8,472 nt of DNA from an uncultured Methanobrevibacter sp. (GTDB lineage Archaea; Methanobacteriota; Methanobacteria; Methanobacteriales; Methanobacteriaceae): contig NZ_ONER01000063.1 of NCBI RefSeq assembly GCF_900316895.1, forward strand, positions 1 to 8,472. The letters are read 5' to 3'. The first letter of the stretch is position 1. Every line of letters starts with the position of its first letter. Below the pieces are notes generated by a model. That model was not told the DNA's origin and searched no databases. It saw nothing but the letters and a program-made list of their open reading frames with translations. Below, piece by piece: positions 1 to 5,706 of this stretch. Both the position numbers and the translations under genes were made by a program.

Positions 1-32
1 ATAAAATTCAAATAATGGCATGTGTGATATTA

Positions 33-287
33 ATGGCTGAAGCATCATATGAGGAACTTATTGCTGACATTCTGTATGTCGATGGAAGGATTTCAAAGGC
101 CAAGCTGATTGGCGTATTTGTGGGATTGGCGATATTTATAGGGTATCTGATTTTTCTTGTTCCAAGTTCACTGAGAAGTGGTGTTTTGCCGTTTTTCATG
201 ACAATGTCTGTCTGCTTTTTCCAGATTGTGCTGTATTACGGCATATGCAGGGTTGGAGGTTATTTAATTAGAAAATTTTCTAATTAA
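33..287 (+). CDS. Small two-helix membrane protein of unknown function
   Basis: I do not recognise this 84-residue protein. It has a short acidic N-terminus (MAEASYEELIADILYVDGR), then two hydrophobic segments at about residues 25-43 and 49-68, and a short basic tail ending RKFSN, so it is probably a small integral membrane protein. I chose the ATG at 33 because a TGTGAT ribosome-binding-like site (23-28) lies 4 nt upstream, the same arrangement as at comD and comE. An in-frame ATG at 15 would add six residues. The frame stays open to the window edge, so the gene could also be the end of a longer protein. Its last codons lie inside a 30-bp palindrome and its stop overlaps the convergent comE stop by 4 nt. 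No function can be assigned. Confidence 0.6.
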   Translation: MAEASYEELIADILYVDGRISKAKLIGVFVGLAIFIGYLIFLVPSSLRSGVLPFFMTMSVCFFQIVLYYGICRVGGYLIRKFSN

Positions 288-290
288 ATA
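261..290. terminator. Perfect 30-bp palindrome at the junction with comE, likely bidirectional terminator
   Basis: The 30 bases are an exact inverted repeat about the centre (275/276), with no mismatch in the 15-bp arms; the core is TTAGAAAATTTTCTAA. Both stop codons (285-287 on + and 284-286 on -) lie in it, so each transcript would end in the same AU-rich hairpin. The AAAATTTT centre could form the loop. A shared terminator is the simplest reading, but a dyad binding site for a protein is also possible. Confidence 0.55.
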
Positions 291-820
291 GAGCTCATGA
301 ACCTTTCCTTGATGGTGATAGGATCCAAATCGATTATTGGTGCATCTGAATTGCCCGGTTCTGTCTTGTAGACAACGAAACTCGCATCGTCACTTCTTAT
401 CACATCTTTCAAGTTGATGTCCTTGAAATCGAAGCTGTTTTTAAACCCGACTCCTTTTGCAACATCCACCAGATCTATTTTTTGTGCGTAGGTGTCCTGG
501 TTTCCGGTTGAACCGTAGGCTCCGTTGTCAATGACAATCCATGTAAGGTTTGAAGGGTTGTTTGCAAAGACTGTCACAAGTGAACCCATATTCATAAGAA
601 GGGATCCGTCCCCGTCAATGACGACAACATCCTTATGCGGCCTTGCCATTGCAAGCCCGAATCCGATTGAGGATGCAAGGCCCATTGATCCTATCATGTA
701 GAAGTTTTTTGACCTGTCATCTATCTCATAGAGCTCCCTTGATGGAAATCCTATATTGCAGATGATGAGTTCCTCTTCAATGCTTTCCATTATTTCCTGT
801 ATCGCTTCATATCTTGCCAT
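284..820 (-). CDS. comE: Sulfopyruvate decarboxylase, beta subunit
   Basis: The product is the TPP-binding (PP domain) subunit of sulfopyruvate decarboxylase, which with ComD converts 3-sulfopyruvate to sulfoacetaldehyde and CO2 in coenzyme M synthesis. The 178-residue length fits the family. Visible features are NIGFPSREL (22-30), YMIGSMGLASSIGFGLA (41-57), the TPP/Mg motif GDGS (70-73) within VVVIDGDGSLLMNMGS, and DNGAYGSTG (98-106), which completes the GDG...N signature of TPP enzymes. The ATG follows a GGTGAT site (824-829) that includes the comD stop codon, so translation is coupled to comD. The two genes are separated by 4 nt. The 3' end overlaps the convergent small membrane-protein gene by 4 nt. 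A related phosphonopyruvate decarboxylase is the main alternative, but separate alpha and beta genes in a methanogen favour ComDE. Confidence 0.93.
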   Translation of the reverse strand: MARYEAIQEIMESIEEELIICNIGFPSRELYEIDDRSKNFYMIGSMGLASSIGFGLAMARPHKDVVVIDGDGSLLMNMGSLVTVFANNPSNLTWIVIDNGAYGSTGNQDTYAQKIDLVDVAKGVGFKNSFDFKDINLKDVIRSDDASFVVYKTEPGNSDAPIIDLDPITIKERFMSSI

Positions 821-823
821 GTT

Positions 824-829
824 ATCACC
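824..829 (-). promoter_or_regulatory. comE ribosome binding site spanning the comD stop
   Basis: The - strand reads GGTGAT, then AAC and the comE ATG. The TGA inside the site is the comD stop codon (825-827). A ribosome finishing ComD therefore sits on the comE initiation site, which suits 1:1 synthesis of the two subunits. Confidence 0.75.
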
Positions 830-1316
830 AATATTTGATCTCCAATAGAATGCTCACCGGCTTTCCTTCATCTTCGGACAGCTCCCATGAGAGCCTCACG
901 TCATCATATGCAGCTTCAGGGGTGGCTGGAGTGAAGAAGTTGAAGCCCATTGCCTCAAGAATAAGTGCGGTGGACTCGCCCATAGGTACCTGGCCGCATA
1001 TGCTTTCGCCTTCTGTTCCCCTGTGGCTCATAATCATTAAAAGAGGAAACTCATACAGTTCCATCAGTGACTTTAAAGCATTGATGGAGTTTCCAAGACC
1101 TGAATTCTGCATGAGAATTGCTGTTCTTTTTCCGCCGAGATATGCTCCTGCGCATATTCCGATTCCTTCCTCTTCACGGGTAACCGGAATGTGTGTAATT
1201 TCCGGGTCATCATCAATCATGTTCAATAGTTTTGACAGGTTGACGCATGGAACGCTGACGATGAAGTCGATTCCGGCATCCTTAAGCCCGTCATAAATAG
1301 CTTCTGTACTATCCAT
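825..1316 (-). CDS. comD: Sulfopyruvate decarboxylase, alpha subunit
   Basis: The product is the PYR-domain subunit of sulfopyruvate decarboxylase and partner of ComE in coenzyme M synthesis; the complete active site forms between the two chains. The 163 residues show VSVPCVNLSKLL (20-31), the glutamate-rich TREEEGIGICAGAYLGGKR (46-64) holding the glutamate that activates the TPP aminopyrimidine, QNSGLGNSINALKSL (70-84) and MSHRGTEGE (96-104), all typical of ComD and the related phosphonopyruvate decarboxylases. The ATG at 1316 is preceded by AGTGAT with a 3-nt spacer, like the comE site. It is the first gene of the comD-comE unit. Its upstream region is shared with divergent cofH. No comA, comB or comC gene is visible here, so the earlier coenzyme M steps must be encoded elsewhere. 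Confidence 0.93.
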   Translation of the reverse strand: MDSTEAIYDGLKDAGIDFIVSVPCVNLSKLLNMIDDDPEITHIPVTREEEGIGICAGAYLGGKRTAILMQNSGLGNSINALKSLMELYEFPLLMIMSHRGTEGESICGQVPMGESTALILEAMGFNFFTPATPEAAYDDVRLSWELSEDEGKPVSILLEIKYW

Positions 1317-1380
1317 TTTATCACTTCATTTCCATTGATAATATTATTATGTTTAAAAGGTATTTAAAGTTACTTTTTCC

Positions 1381-1395
1381 TATATTTAAATTTTC
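1381..1395 (-). promoter_or_regulatory. Candidate comDE promoter (BRE and TATA box)
   Basis: On the - strand GAAAA (BRE-like, 1391-1395) is followed by TTTAAATATA (1381-1390), a good archaeal TATA box. Transcription would start near 1355-1360, leaving a leader of about 40 nt before comD. A second box, TTTAAATA (1361-1368), has a weaker purine-rich flank and would give a leader of about 23 nt. I cannot choose firmly between them. Confidence 0.5.
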
Positions 1396-1430
1396 ATAAG
1401 TTTTAATTCAATTCTAATTTATAGTAACCT

Positions 1431-1440
1431 TTTTATTTAT
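1431..1440 (+). promoter_or_regulatory. Candidate cofH TATA box, leaderless geometry
   Basis: TTTTATTTAT is centred about 25 nt before the cofH ATG, where an archaeal TATA box sits relative to a transcription start. No GGTG-type site precedes the ATG (upstream bases TCCAATATAAAATC). Together these suggest a leaderless mRNA. An alternative box, AATTTATA (1416-1423), would leave a leader of about 15 nt. Confidence 0.4.
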
Positions 1441-1459
1441 TCAAATCCAATATAAAATC

Positions 1460-2578
1460 ATGTTTGATAAACTACCCGTTTCCTCTAAAACAGAAAAGAT
1501 TCTTACAAAATCATTGGATGAGGAGATTTCCGTTGAAGAGGCAAACCATTTGATGAATATAAAAGGGCATGACCTGTACCCTTTACTTGCAACTGCTGAT
1601 TTTTTAAGACACCAAATCGTTGGGGACAACGTAACATTCATTAATAACTGTAACATCAACTTTACAAATATCTGTACGGTCAGATGCGGCTTTTGCGCAT
1701 TCGGAAAGGATGCCGATGACCCTGATGCATATATCCTGAATGACGAGCAGATACTTGCCAAGGCTGAAGGCGCCGTTGCAAATGGAGCACGCGAATTCAC
1801 ACTGATGGGTGGAGTGCATCCGGATGCCGACATTGACTATTACCTGCATCTTCTTGGACTTCTAAAGGACAATTACCCGAATGTTACAATTCACGGATTT
1901 TCACCGACCATGGTGAGGGACGCATGTCTGGCTTCAGGAATGGACATGGCGGAAGGTTTCGAACTTCTCAAAGATGCCGGTTTGGACACTCTTCCTGGAA
2001 CCGCTGCCGAAATACTCACCGACAGGTCAAGGGAAATAATCTGTCCTGAAAAGGTCAGCGTGGCTGAATGGATCGATGCCGTCAAGACCGCTCACGAAGT
2101 CGGAATCCAGGGTTCAGCAACCATAATGTATGGGCATGTGGAGACCTTAGAGGAAAGGGTAGAGCATATCGATATAATCAGACAAATCCAACAGGACACA
2201 CACGGTTTTACCGAGTTCATCCCAATGACATTCATGCATGAATATTCACCGATATTTCTGGAAGGCCAGTCAGATCTTGGAGCCACCGGAACACAGGACC
2301 TGAAGCTCTATGCGGTTTCAAGGCTTATGCTTAGGGATTTGGTCCCGAACATCCAGGTTTCATGGGTGAAAATGGGATTCAGGTTTGCACAGGTTTCCCT
2401 TATAGCCGGTACAAATGACCTTGGAGGAACATTGGGTGGTGATGAGCTTTCTGAAGCTTCAGGTGCGCCTGATGGAGTTAATGCATCAATCAATACCTTT
2501 GCCCGCATTGTCAGGGATTTGGGTAGACATCCTATTGAGAGGAATTCCACTTATACTGAGTTTTATGAAATAGAATAG
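1460..2578 (+). CDS. cofH: FO synthase subunit 2, radical SAM 4-hydroxyphenyl transferase
   Basis: CofH joins a tyrosine-derived 4-hydroxybenzyl group to 5-amino-6-ribitylaminouracil; CofG then closes the ring to give FO, the chromophore of coenzyme F420, the methanogen hydride carrier. The 372 residues show the radical SAM cysteines C72, C76 and C79 (ICTVRCGFCAFGK) that bind the 4Fe-4S cluster, FTLMGGVHPDADIDYY (residues 113-128), GFSPTMV, DTLPGTAAEILTDRSR, and SATIMYGHVET, a set typical of the CofH/MqnC group rather than CofG. Length matches CofH (about 360-370). No cofG lies in the window, so the other half of FO synthase is elsewhere. A kinase-like gene follows 11 nt downstream, probably on the same mRNA. 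A paralogue with changed substrate cannot be excluded because some methanogens carry more than one cofH. Confidence 0.93.
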   Translation: MFDKLPVSSKTEKILTKSLDEEISVEEANHLMNIKGHDLYPLLATADFLRHQIVGDNVTFINNCNINFTNICTVRCGFCAFGKDADDPDAYILNDEQILAKAEGAVANGAREFTLMGGVHPDADIDYYLHLLGLLKDNYPNVTIHGFSPTMVRDACLASGMDMAEGFELLKDAGLDTLPGTAAEILTDRSREIICPEKVSVAEWIDAVKTAHEVGIQGSATIMYGHVETLEERVEHIDIIRQIQQDTHGFTEFIPMTFMHEYSPIFLEGQSDLGATGTQDLKLYAVSRLMLRDLVPNIQVSWVKMGFRFAQVSLIAGTNDLGGTLGGDELSEASGAPDGVNASINTFARIVRDLGRHPIERNSTYTEFYEIE

Positions 2579-2589
2579 CCAGGTGCCTT

Positions 2590-3162
2590 ATGAGGAAATT
2601 TATTGTCATCGATGGATTGGACGGTTCAGGAAAGGACACACAGGTCAACCTCCTGGCGGAGGCCTATGAGAATAAGGGTCGAAAGGTTACCGTAAGGTCC
2701 CATCCATGCAGCGACAATAAGTTCGGCCGCAAGTCAAAGCAGGCACTTTTAAAGACAGGCAAATACAATAAGATTAAGGCAACGGTCTATTTCGGGCTTG
2801 ATGCGATAAGGTCCGTTCACATGTACTATTATAACAAGGATGTTGATGTGGTGATCTTTTCAAGGTATATCCTGGCGGTGATGTATCTTCCGAATGTCGT
2901 CAATACTATAGTATACAAGATTGTTGCTTTCGTTCTTCCCACATCCGACTGCATGTTCTTTTTGGACATTACACCGGAGGAGTCCCTCAGAAGAATAGGT
3001 TCCCGTGATGAGGAAACCGAAATGTTTGAAAATATAGAGTCATTAAGGGAGAACCGTGAAAAGTCACGGAAGTTCACATACAACTGGAATGTGGTTCCCG
3101 CAGATGATTCCCCCGAAGAGATTTCAGAAAAAATAGTTGCCAAGTGCTTCAGCACTGACTAG
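2590..3162 (+). CDS. Thymidylate-kinase-like P-loop nucleotide kinase
   Basis: The 190 residues align end to end with the dTMP kinase fold. There is a P-loop at 9-17 (GLDGSGKDT), a phosphate-binding-type RSHP (36-39), FGLDAIRSVH (69-77) at the usual substrate-arginine site, SRYILAVMYLP (91-101) at the DR(Y/H) site, FFLDITPEESLRRI (123-136), and a LID-like segment RDEETEMFENIESLRENRE (139-157). Two positions are unusual. The residue after the P-loop lysine K15 is Asp16, where Ser or Thr normally helps bind Mg2+, and the acidic residue of the DRY motif is Ser91. It may therefore be a paralogue acting on another nucleotide or phosphate acceptor rather than the housekeeping Tmk. The site AGGTG (2581-2585) precedes the ATG by 4 nt. 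It lies 11 nt after cofH and is probably co-transcribed. The family is well supported; the substrate is not. Confidence 0.75.
   Translation: MRKFIVIDGLDGSGKDTQVNLLAEAYENKGRKVTVRSHPCSDNKFGRKSKQALLKTGKYNKIKATVYFGLDAIRSVHMYYYNKDVDVVIFSRYILAVMYLPNVVNTIVYKIVAFVLPTSDCMFFLDITPEESLRRIGSRDEETEMFENIESLRENREKSRKFTYNWNVVPADDSPEEISEKIVAKCFSTD
3128..3156 (-). terminator. Hairpin plus U-tract, likely terminator of the priS transcript
   Basis: AGTGC (3143-3147), loop TTCA, GCACT (3152-3156) form a 5-bp stem with a 4-nt loop. Read on the - strand, the stem is followed 9 nt later by six Us (A-run 3128-3133). It would end the priS/85-residue-protein transcript inside the 3' coding end of the kinase gene. On the + strand the hairpin precedes the kinase stop, with a T-rich stretch (3171-3184) further on, so it may serve both directions. 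Confidence 0.4.
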
Positions 3163-3163
3163 A

Positions 3164-3421
3164 TTATAATACTTCTTTTATTCCGTCGCTTGTGATTATC
3201 ATCAGGGAATTCAGGTTTTCAAGAACAAGAGAAACGATCGGATGGGTCTGGATGTCCTTGTGCATGAATATTATCTCGTTTCCGACGATGTCAATCCAGT
3301 TTACATGATAGACGACAACACCATTCACTATCAGTCCCAGGTATTCGGGAACAAATCTGTTTTCATTGATTTCTTCAAAGTATGGGTTTTTTCTCAATAT
3401 TTCTCTTAAAACGTTATCCAT
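3164..3421 (-). CDS. Small protein of unknown function encoded directly after priS
   Basis: I do not recognise this 85-residue protein. It is soluble-looking, with an N-terminal helix (DNVLREILRKNPYFEEI), then a beta-rich stretch of short hydrophobic strands (GLIVNGVVVYHVNWIDI, EIIFMHKDI, SLMIITSDGI). I chose the ATG at 3421 because GGTG at the priS end lies 7 nt upstream, in line with the 4-6 nt of other genes here. The ATG at 3427 overlaps the priS stop as ATGA but sits only 1 nt from GGTG, and would give 87 residues. The close spacing implies one mRNA and translational coupling with priS, so a role near replication is possible, but nothing in the sequence proves it. Its stop lies 1 nt from the convergent kinase-like gene's stop. 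Confidence 0.7.
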   Translation of the reverse strand: MDNVLREILRKNPYFEEINENRFVPEYLGLIVNGVVVYHVNWIDIVGNEIIFMHKDIQTHPIVSLVLENLNSLMIITSDGIKEVL

Positions 3422-3423
3422 AA

Positions 3424-4401
3424 TCATACACCTTTTCTTTCATAAACGAATTTAGGAACGGCCTTGTCGAACGGGTCGAAGCTTTCCCTGTCTTTGACTT
3501 CCATGCACTTCATGCTCACCTTTGAGTGAAGTGAGGAAGGCAGTCTCAAAATCCTTTTAAGGTCAATTGATACCTTTGCGTCTATTGTTGCAAGATTTAC
3601 CCTTGCCATTGCCTCGACAAGGTTCTTGTATCTTCTAGGGCCGATGTCCTTTTTGAACAGGCCCCAGTTGTCATTTTCAAGATGATGCCTTGAAGCCATG
3701 ATGTCCTTCATGAGCTTAGGGTTGATTCCGTCAAGCTTTTCATTGCCCACAAGATGCTGGATGTTGAACTTGACCCTGTCTGTGAAAATCTTCTGGTATC
3801 CGACAGGTATTGTGAAATGCTCGAAGTTAAAGCTCTGGTTGGATATTTCAGCGTTCATGAACTGTGACTTTGGAACCTCAGCGCCTGCAGCATATTTAAG
3901 GACTTCAGACCTTAGCTCGCTTCCGGCGGTCATCATCTCCTCATCCATGATCCTTATGTGGTAACCCCTTCCGGAGTATATCAGATGGATGTTTTTCAGT
4001 CCCAAATCGCCTTCAAGAGTATCAATAAGATTGTTGACTATTTCCAAAGCCTCCCCAAGACAGATTTCACATACGCCGTCGCACTGGCAGGACCTTATCG
4101 GAATGTCCTTTGCGTCAACGTCGAAAATGTATTCTGCCTTAAGCCAGTCCTCACGGCGGCGTGGGTTGTTGTAGAATGCAACTGAAATGTATGCCGCAAA
4201 CGGAGCCTTGTATCTGAGGAATTTGCGAAGGGCCTCTGTTCCGCCAAAGACCTTGTACCTGTCATTTGGTCCCCTTCCGTTGTGGTCAAAACCGAACTCC
4301 CTTTTCTTGATGTCCTTTGATATGAAGCCGGGCAAGTCTTTAGGGTCCCATTCCTCACGATAGTATTGTCTTCGCTCTTTTATTGTAGCTTTGGAAAACA
4401 T
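3424..4401 (-). CDS. priS: DNA primase small (catalytic) subunit
   Basis: PriS is the catalytic subunit of the archaeal/eukaryal-type primase that makes primers for replication together with PriL. With the start at 4401 it has 325 residues. The metal-binding catalytic aspartates D94 and D96 are in YIFDVDAKD, and the third, D280, is in SIDLKRILRLPSSLH, the typical archaeal PriS signature. SGRGYH (143-148) matches the conserved SGxGxH nucleotide-binding motif. Cysteines 105, 107, 111 and 114 (SCQCDGVCEICLG) form the expected zinc-binding knuckle. The open frame runs 44 residues further upstream, but that extension crosses the promoter and the divergent gene and does not resemble primase, so MFSKATIKERRQYY is the likely N-terminus. 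No Shine-Dalgarno site precedes it. priL is not adjacent; two + strand genes lie between. Confidence 0.95.
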   Translation of the reverse strand: MFSKATIKERRQYYREEWDPKDLPGFISKDIKKREFGFDHNGRGPNDRYKVFGGTEALRKFLRYKAPFAAYISVAFYNNPRRREDWLKAEYIFDVDAKDIPIRSCQCDGVCEICLGEALEIVNNLIDTLEGDLGLKNIHLIYSGRGYHIRIMDEEMMTAGSELRSEVLKYAAGAEVPKSQFMNAEISNQSFNFEHFTIPVGYQKIFTDRVKFNIQHLVGNEKLDGINPKLMKDIMASRHHLENDNWGLFKKDIGPRRYKNLVEAMARVNLATIDAKVSIDLKRILRLPSSLHSKVSMKCMEVKDRESFDPFDKAVPKFVYERKGV

Positions 4402-4423
4402 AATAATAGGTTTATTTTTAAAG

Positions 4424-4437
4424 TATTTATTTATTCG
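4424..4437 (-). promoter_or_regulatory. Candidate priS promoter (BRE and TATA box)
   Basis: On the - strand CGAA (BRE-like) runs into TAAATAAATA (4424-4433), centred about 27 nt before the priS ATG at 4401. No ribosome binding site is present, which fits a leaderless mRNA. It also supports the 4401 start over the longer open frame, whose ATG lies upstream of this box. Confidence 0.5.
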
Positions 4438-4445
4438 CCAAGTGT

Positions 4446-4461
4446 GATTTTGCGATTTTGC
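4446..4461. repeat. Two perfect tandem copies of GATTTTGC between divergent promoters
   Basis: GATTTTGC occurs twice back to back. The pair sits between the priS BRE/TATA (4424-4437) and the TATA-like box of the divergent acidic-protein gene (4464-4473). This is where a regulator could act on both promoters. It could also be chance or a small slippage duplication. Confidence 0.5.
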
Positions 4462-4463
4462 AC

Positions 4464-4473
4464 ATATTATATT
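4464..4473 (+). promoter_or_regulatory. Candidate TATA box for the acidic-protein/protease cassette
   Basis: ATATTATATT is centred about 29 nt before the ATG at 4498, and no GGTG-type site lies in the intervening bases. A leaderless or very short-leader mRNA is likely. TATAAAA at 4484-4490 is too close to the ATG to serve as the TATA box for this start. Confidence 0.4.
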
Positions 4474-4497
4474 AATCAGGATGTATAAAATATTTTC

Positions 4498-5013
4498 ATG
4501 GAAGAATTTGTTGAAGTCATTGGAGTTGAACACCTAAAGACAGTGCTTTCAGGTCTGACACCAGAAGAAATCGTAAAGCCCGCATATGACAACTGGATGG
4601 GCGGCATCAAGACAGGCCATACCGTACTGAACCTTGAAACAGGCAATGTCTATGGATTGGGCATTGATTTTAATCAGCTTCCATTGGCGGATGAAATATA
4701 TATAGAACTCTTCACCATCGAGTCCCATGAAACTCCCGTCAACGAGGAGGACTTCTTTTCAAAGCATGAATATGAGGAGTTTCTGGAGTTCAGCAGTGAT
4801 GATCCATGCGAATACATTCCTGACATCATAACCGACTTCTGTGAAATGAAGGGAATTGATGAGTATGAAAGGACCATCGGCGTTCTGGCCTATAACTTCG
4901 AAAAAAGTGAACAGGCAAACTATAACATGTGGGAATCAAAGATTTTAAACAAGTATTATGATGCGATTTATGAAAATCATAATCCTTTCGAGTTTTCCCA
5001 GTCAAGTCTGTAG
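4498..5013 (+). CDS. Acidic protein of unknown function
   Basis: I do not recognise this 171-residue protein. It has no signal peptide or membrane segment and is strongly acidic, with about 36 Asp/Glu against 9 Lys/Arg. The N-terminal half contains an alternating beta-like stretch (TGHTVLNLETGNVYGLGIDF, residues 40-59) and LADEIYIELFTIES. The C-terminal half is helical and rich in Glu, Tyr and Phe. Only two cysteines are present (in DPCEYIPDI and DFCEMKG), so a metal site is not obvious. The ATG is preceded by a TATA-like box at leaderless distance. It is followed 8 nt downstream by the membrane protease homologue, so the two probably share an mRNA. The pair lies between priS and priL on the opposite strand. 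An adaptor or substrate of the protease is conceivable but speculative. Confidence 0.8.
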   Translation: MEEFVEVIGVEHLKTVLSGLTPEEIVKPAYDNWMGGIKTGHTVLNLETGNVYGLGIDFNQLPLADEIYIELFTIESHETPVNEEDFFSKHEYEEFLEFSSDDPCEYIPDIITDFCEMKGIDEYERTIGVLAYNFEKSEQANYNMWESKILNKYYDAIYENHNPFEFSQSSL

Positions 5014-5021
5014 GTCATATT

Positions 5022-5705
5022 ATGAATTTTGATGAAAACAGGGATTTTCCCTTTTACAATGAAATTCCAAGGATGTCAAAAATCGGATGGCTGGTATTGC
5101 TGATCAGCGTGCCTGTTGCTTTATTTTCCTTTCATCATGCCGATTTTTTTACAAATGAATTAGTGGCAAGCATATTTTTCCTTTTGATAATGCTTATTCC
5201 ACTGCTTTATTTTTCCGATTGGGACTATTCGCTGTTTTTCAAAAAGCCTACAAAAGATGAGGTAATACTTGCTGTAGTAATGTTTTTAGCGTTTTTTATC
5301 TATTCGTTTATCATGACTCCTCTTTTGGATGCAAGCGGCTTGGCCAGCATCGGAAGCGGTGATGCGGATATTGTTCCTATCATATCATTGGTGTTTTCCA
5401 TGATGGCCGAAGAGTTGATGAAGTTCATTCCGCTGATGTTTCTGTTGAGGGTTTTCTTTAAATACACTTCCAACCGCAGATTGTCAATAATTGTATCGTC
5501 TGCAATTACACTGGTCTTTTTTGCTTTAATTCATTTGGAACCTGGCGTTTCTTTACTGTCAGTGCTTCTGATTCAGGGTTTAGGTTCACTGTTCCATCTA
5601 TATGTATATCTGAAAACGAAAAATCTCTTTGCATCATACCTGTCACATCTGATGACTGATGCATTTGTTTTAATAATGGCGATGCTCGGAATCTTTGGGG
5701 CTTAA
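5022..5705 (+). CDS. CPBP/PrsW-like intramembrane metalloprotease homologue
   Basis: This 227-residue protein has about seven hydrophobic segments (near 21-37, 48-64, 80-98, 117-144, 155-172, 176-195, 203-224). It carries the three motifs of the type II CAAX-protease (Abi/CPBP) superfamily in order: paired glutamates E130-E131 (MMAEELMKFIP), FxxxH at 167-171 (FFALIH), and HxxxD at 209-213 (SHLMTD). The glutamate motif is EExxK, as in the PrsW branch, rather than the EExxxR usual in CPBP proteins. It is therefore probably a membrane-embedded protease or a relative; the substrate is unknown. The ATG lies 8 nt after the acidic-protein stop; AGGTCAT overlapping that stop is a weak ribosome binding site. 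Its own stop is 1 nt from the convergent priL stop. Confidence 0.75.
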   Translation: MNFDENRDFPFYNEIPRMSKIGWLVLLISVPVALFSFHHADFFTNELVASIFFLLIMLIPLLYFSDWDYSLFFKKPTKDEVILAVVMFLAFFIYSFIMTPLLDASGLASIGSGDADIVPIISLVFSMMAEELMKFIPLMFLLRVFFKYTSNRRLSIIVSSAITLVFFALIHLEPGVSLLSVLLIQGLGSLFHLYVYLKTKNLFASYLSHLMTDAFVLIMAMLGIFGA

Positions 5706-5706
5706 G

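Noticed and set aside
814..1296. + strand open frame of 160 residues opposite comD
   Set aside because: Composition is Ser/Pro-rich with no domain, and the - strand frame is clearly ComD with its own ribosome binding site.
4402..4533. 44-residue N-terminal extension of PriS
   Set aside because: It is in frame but crosses the priS TATA box and overlaps the start of the divergent gene, does not resemble primase, and MFSKATIKERRQYY is a plausible family N-terminus.
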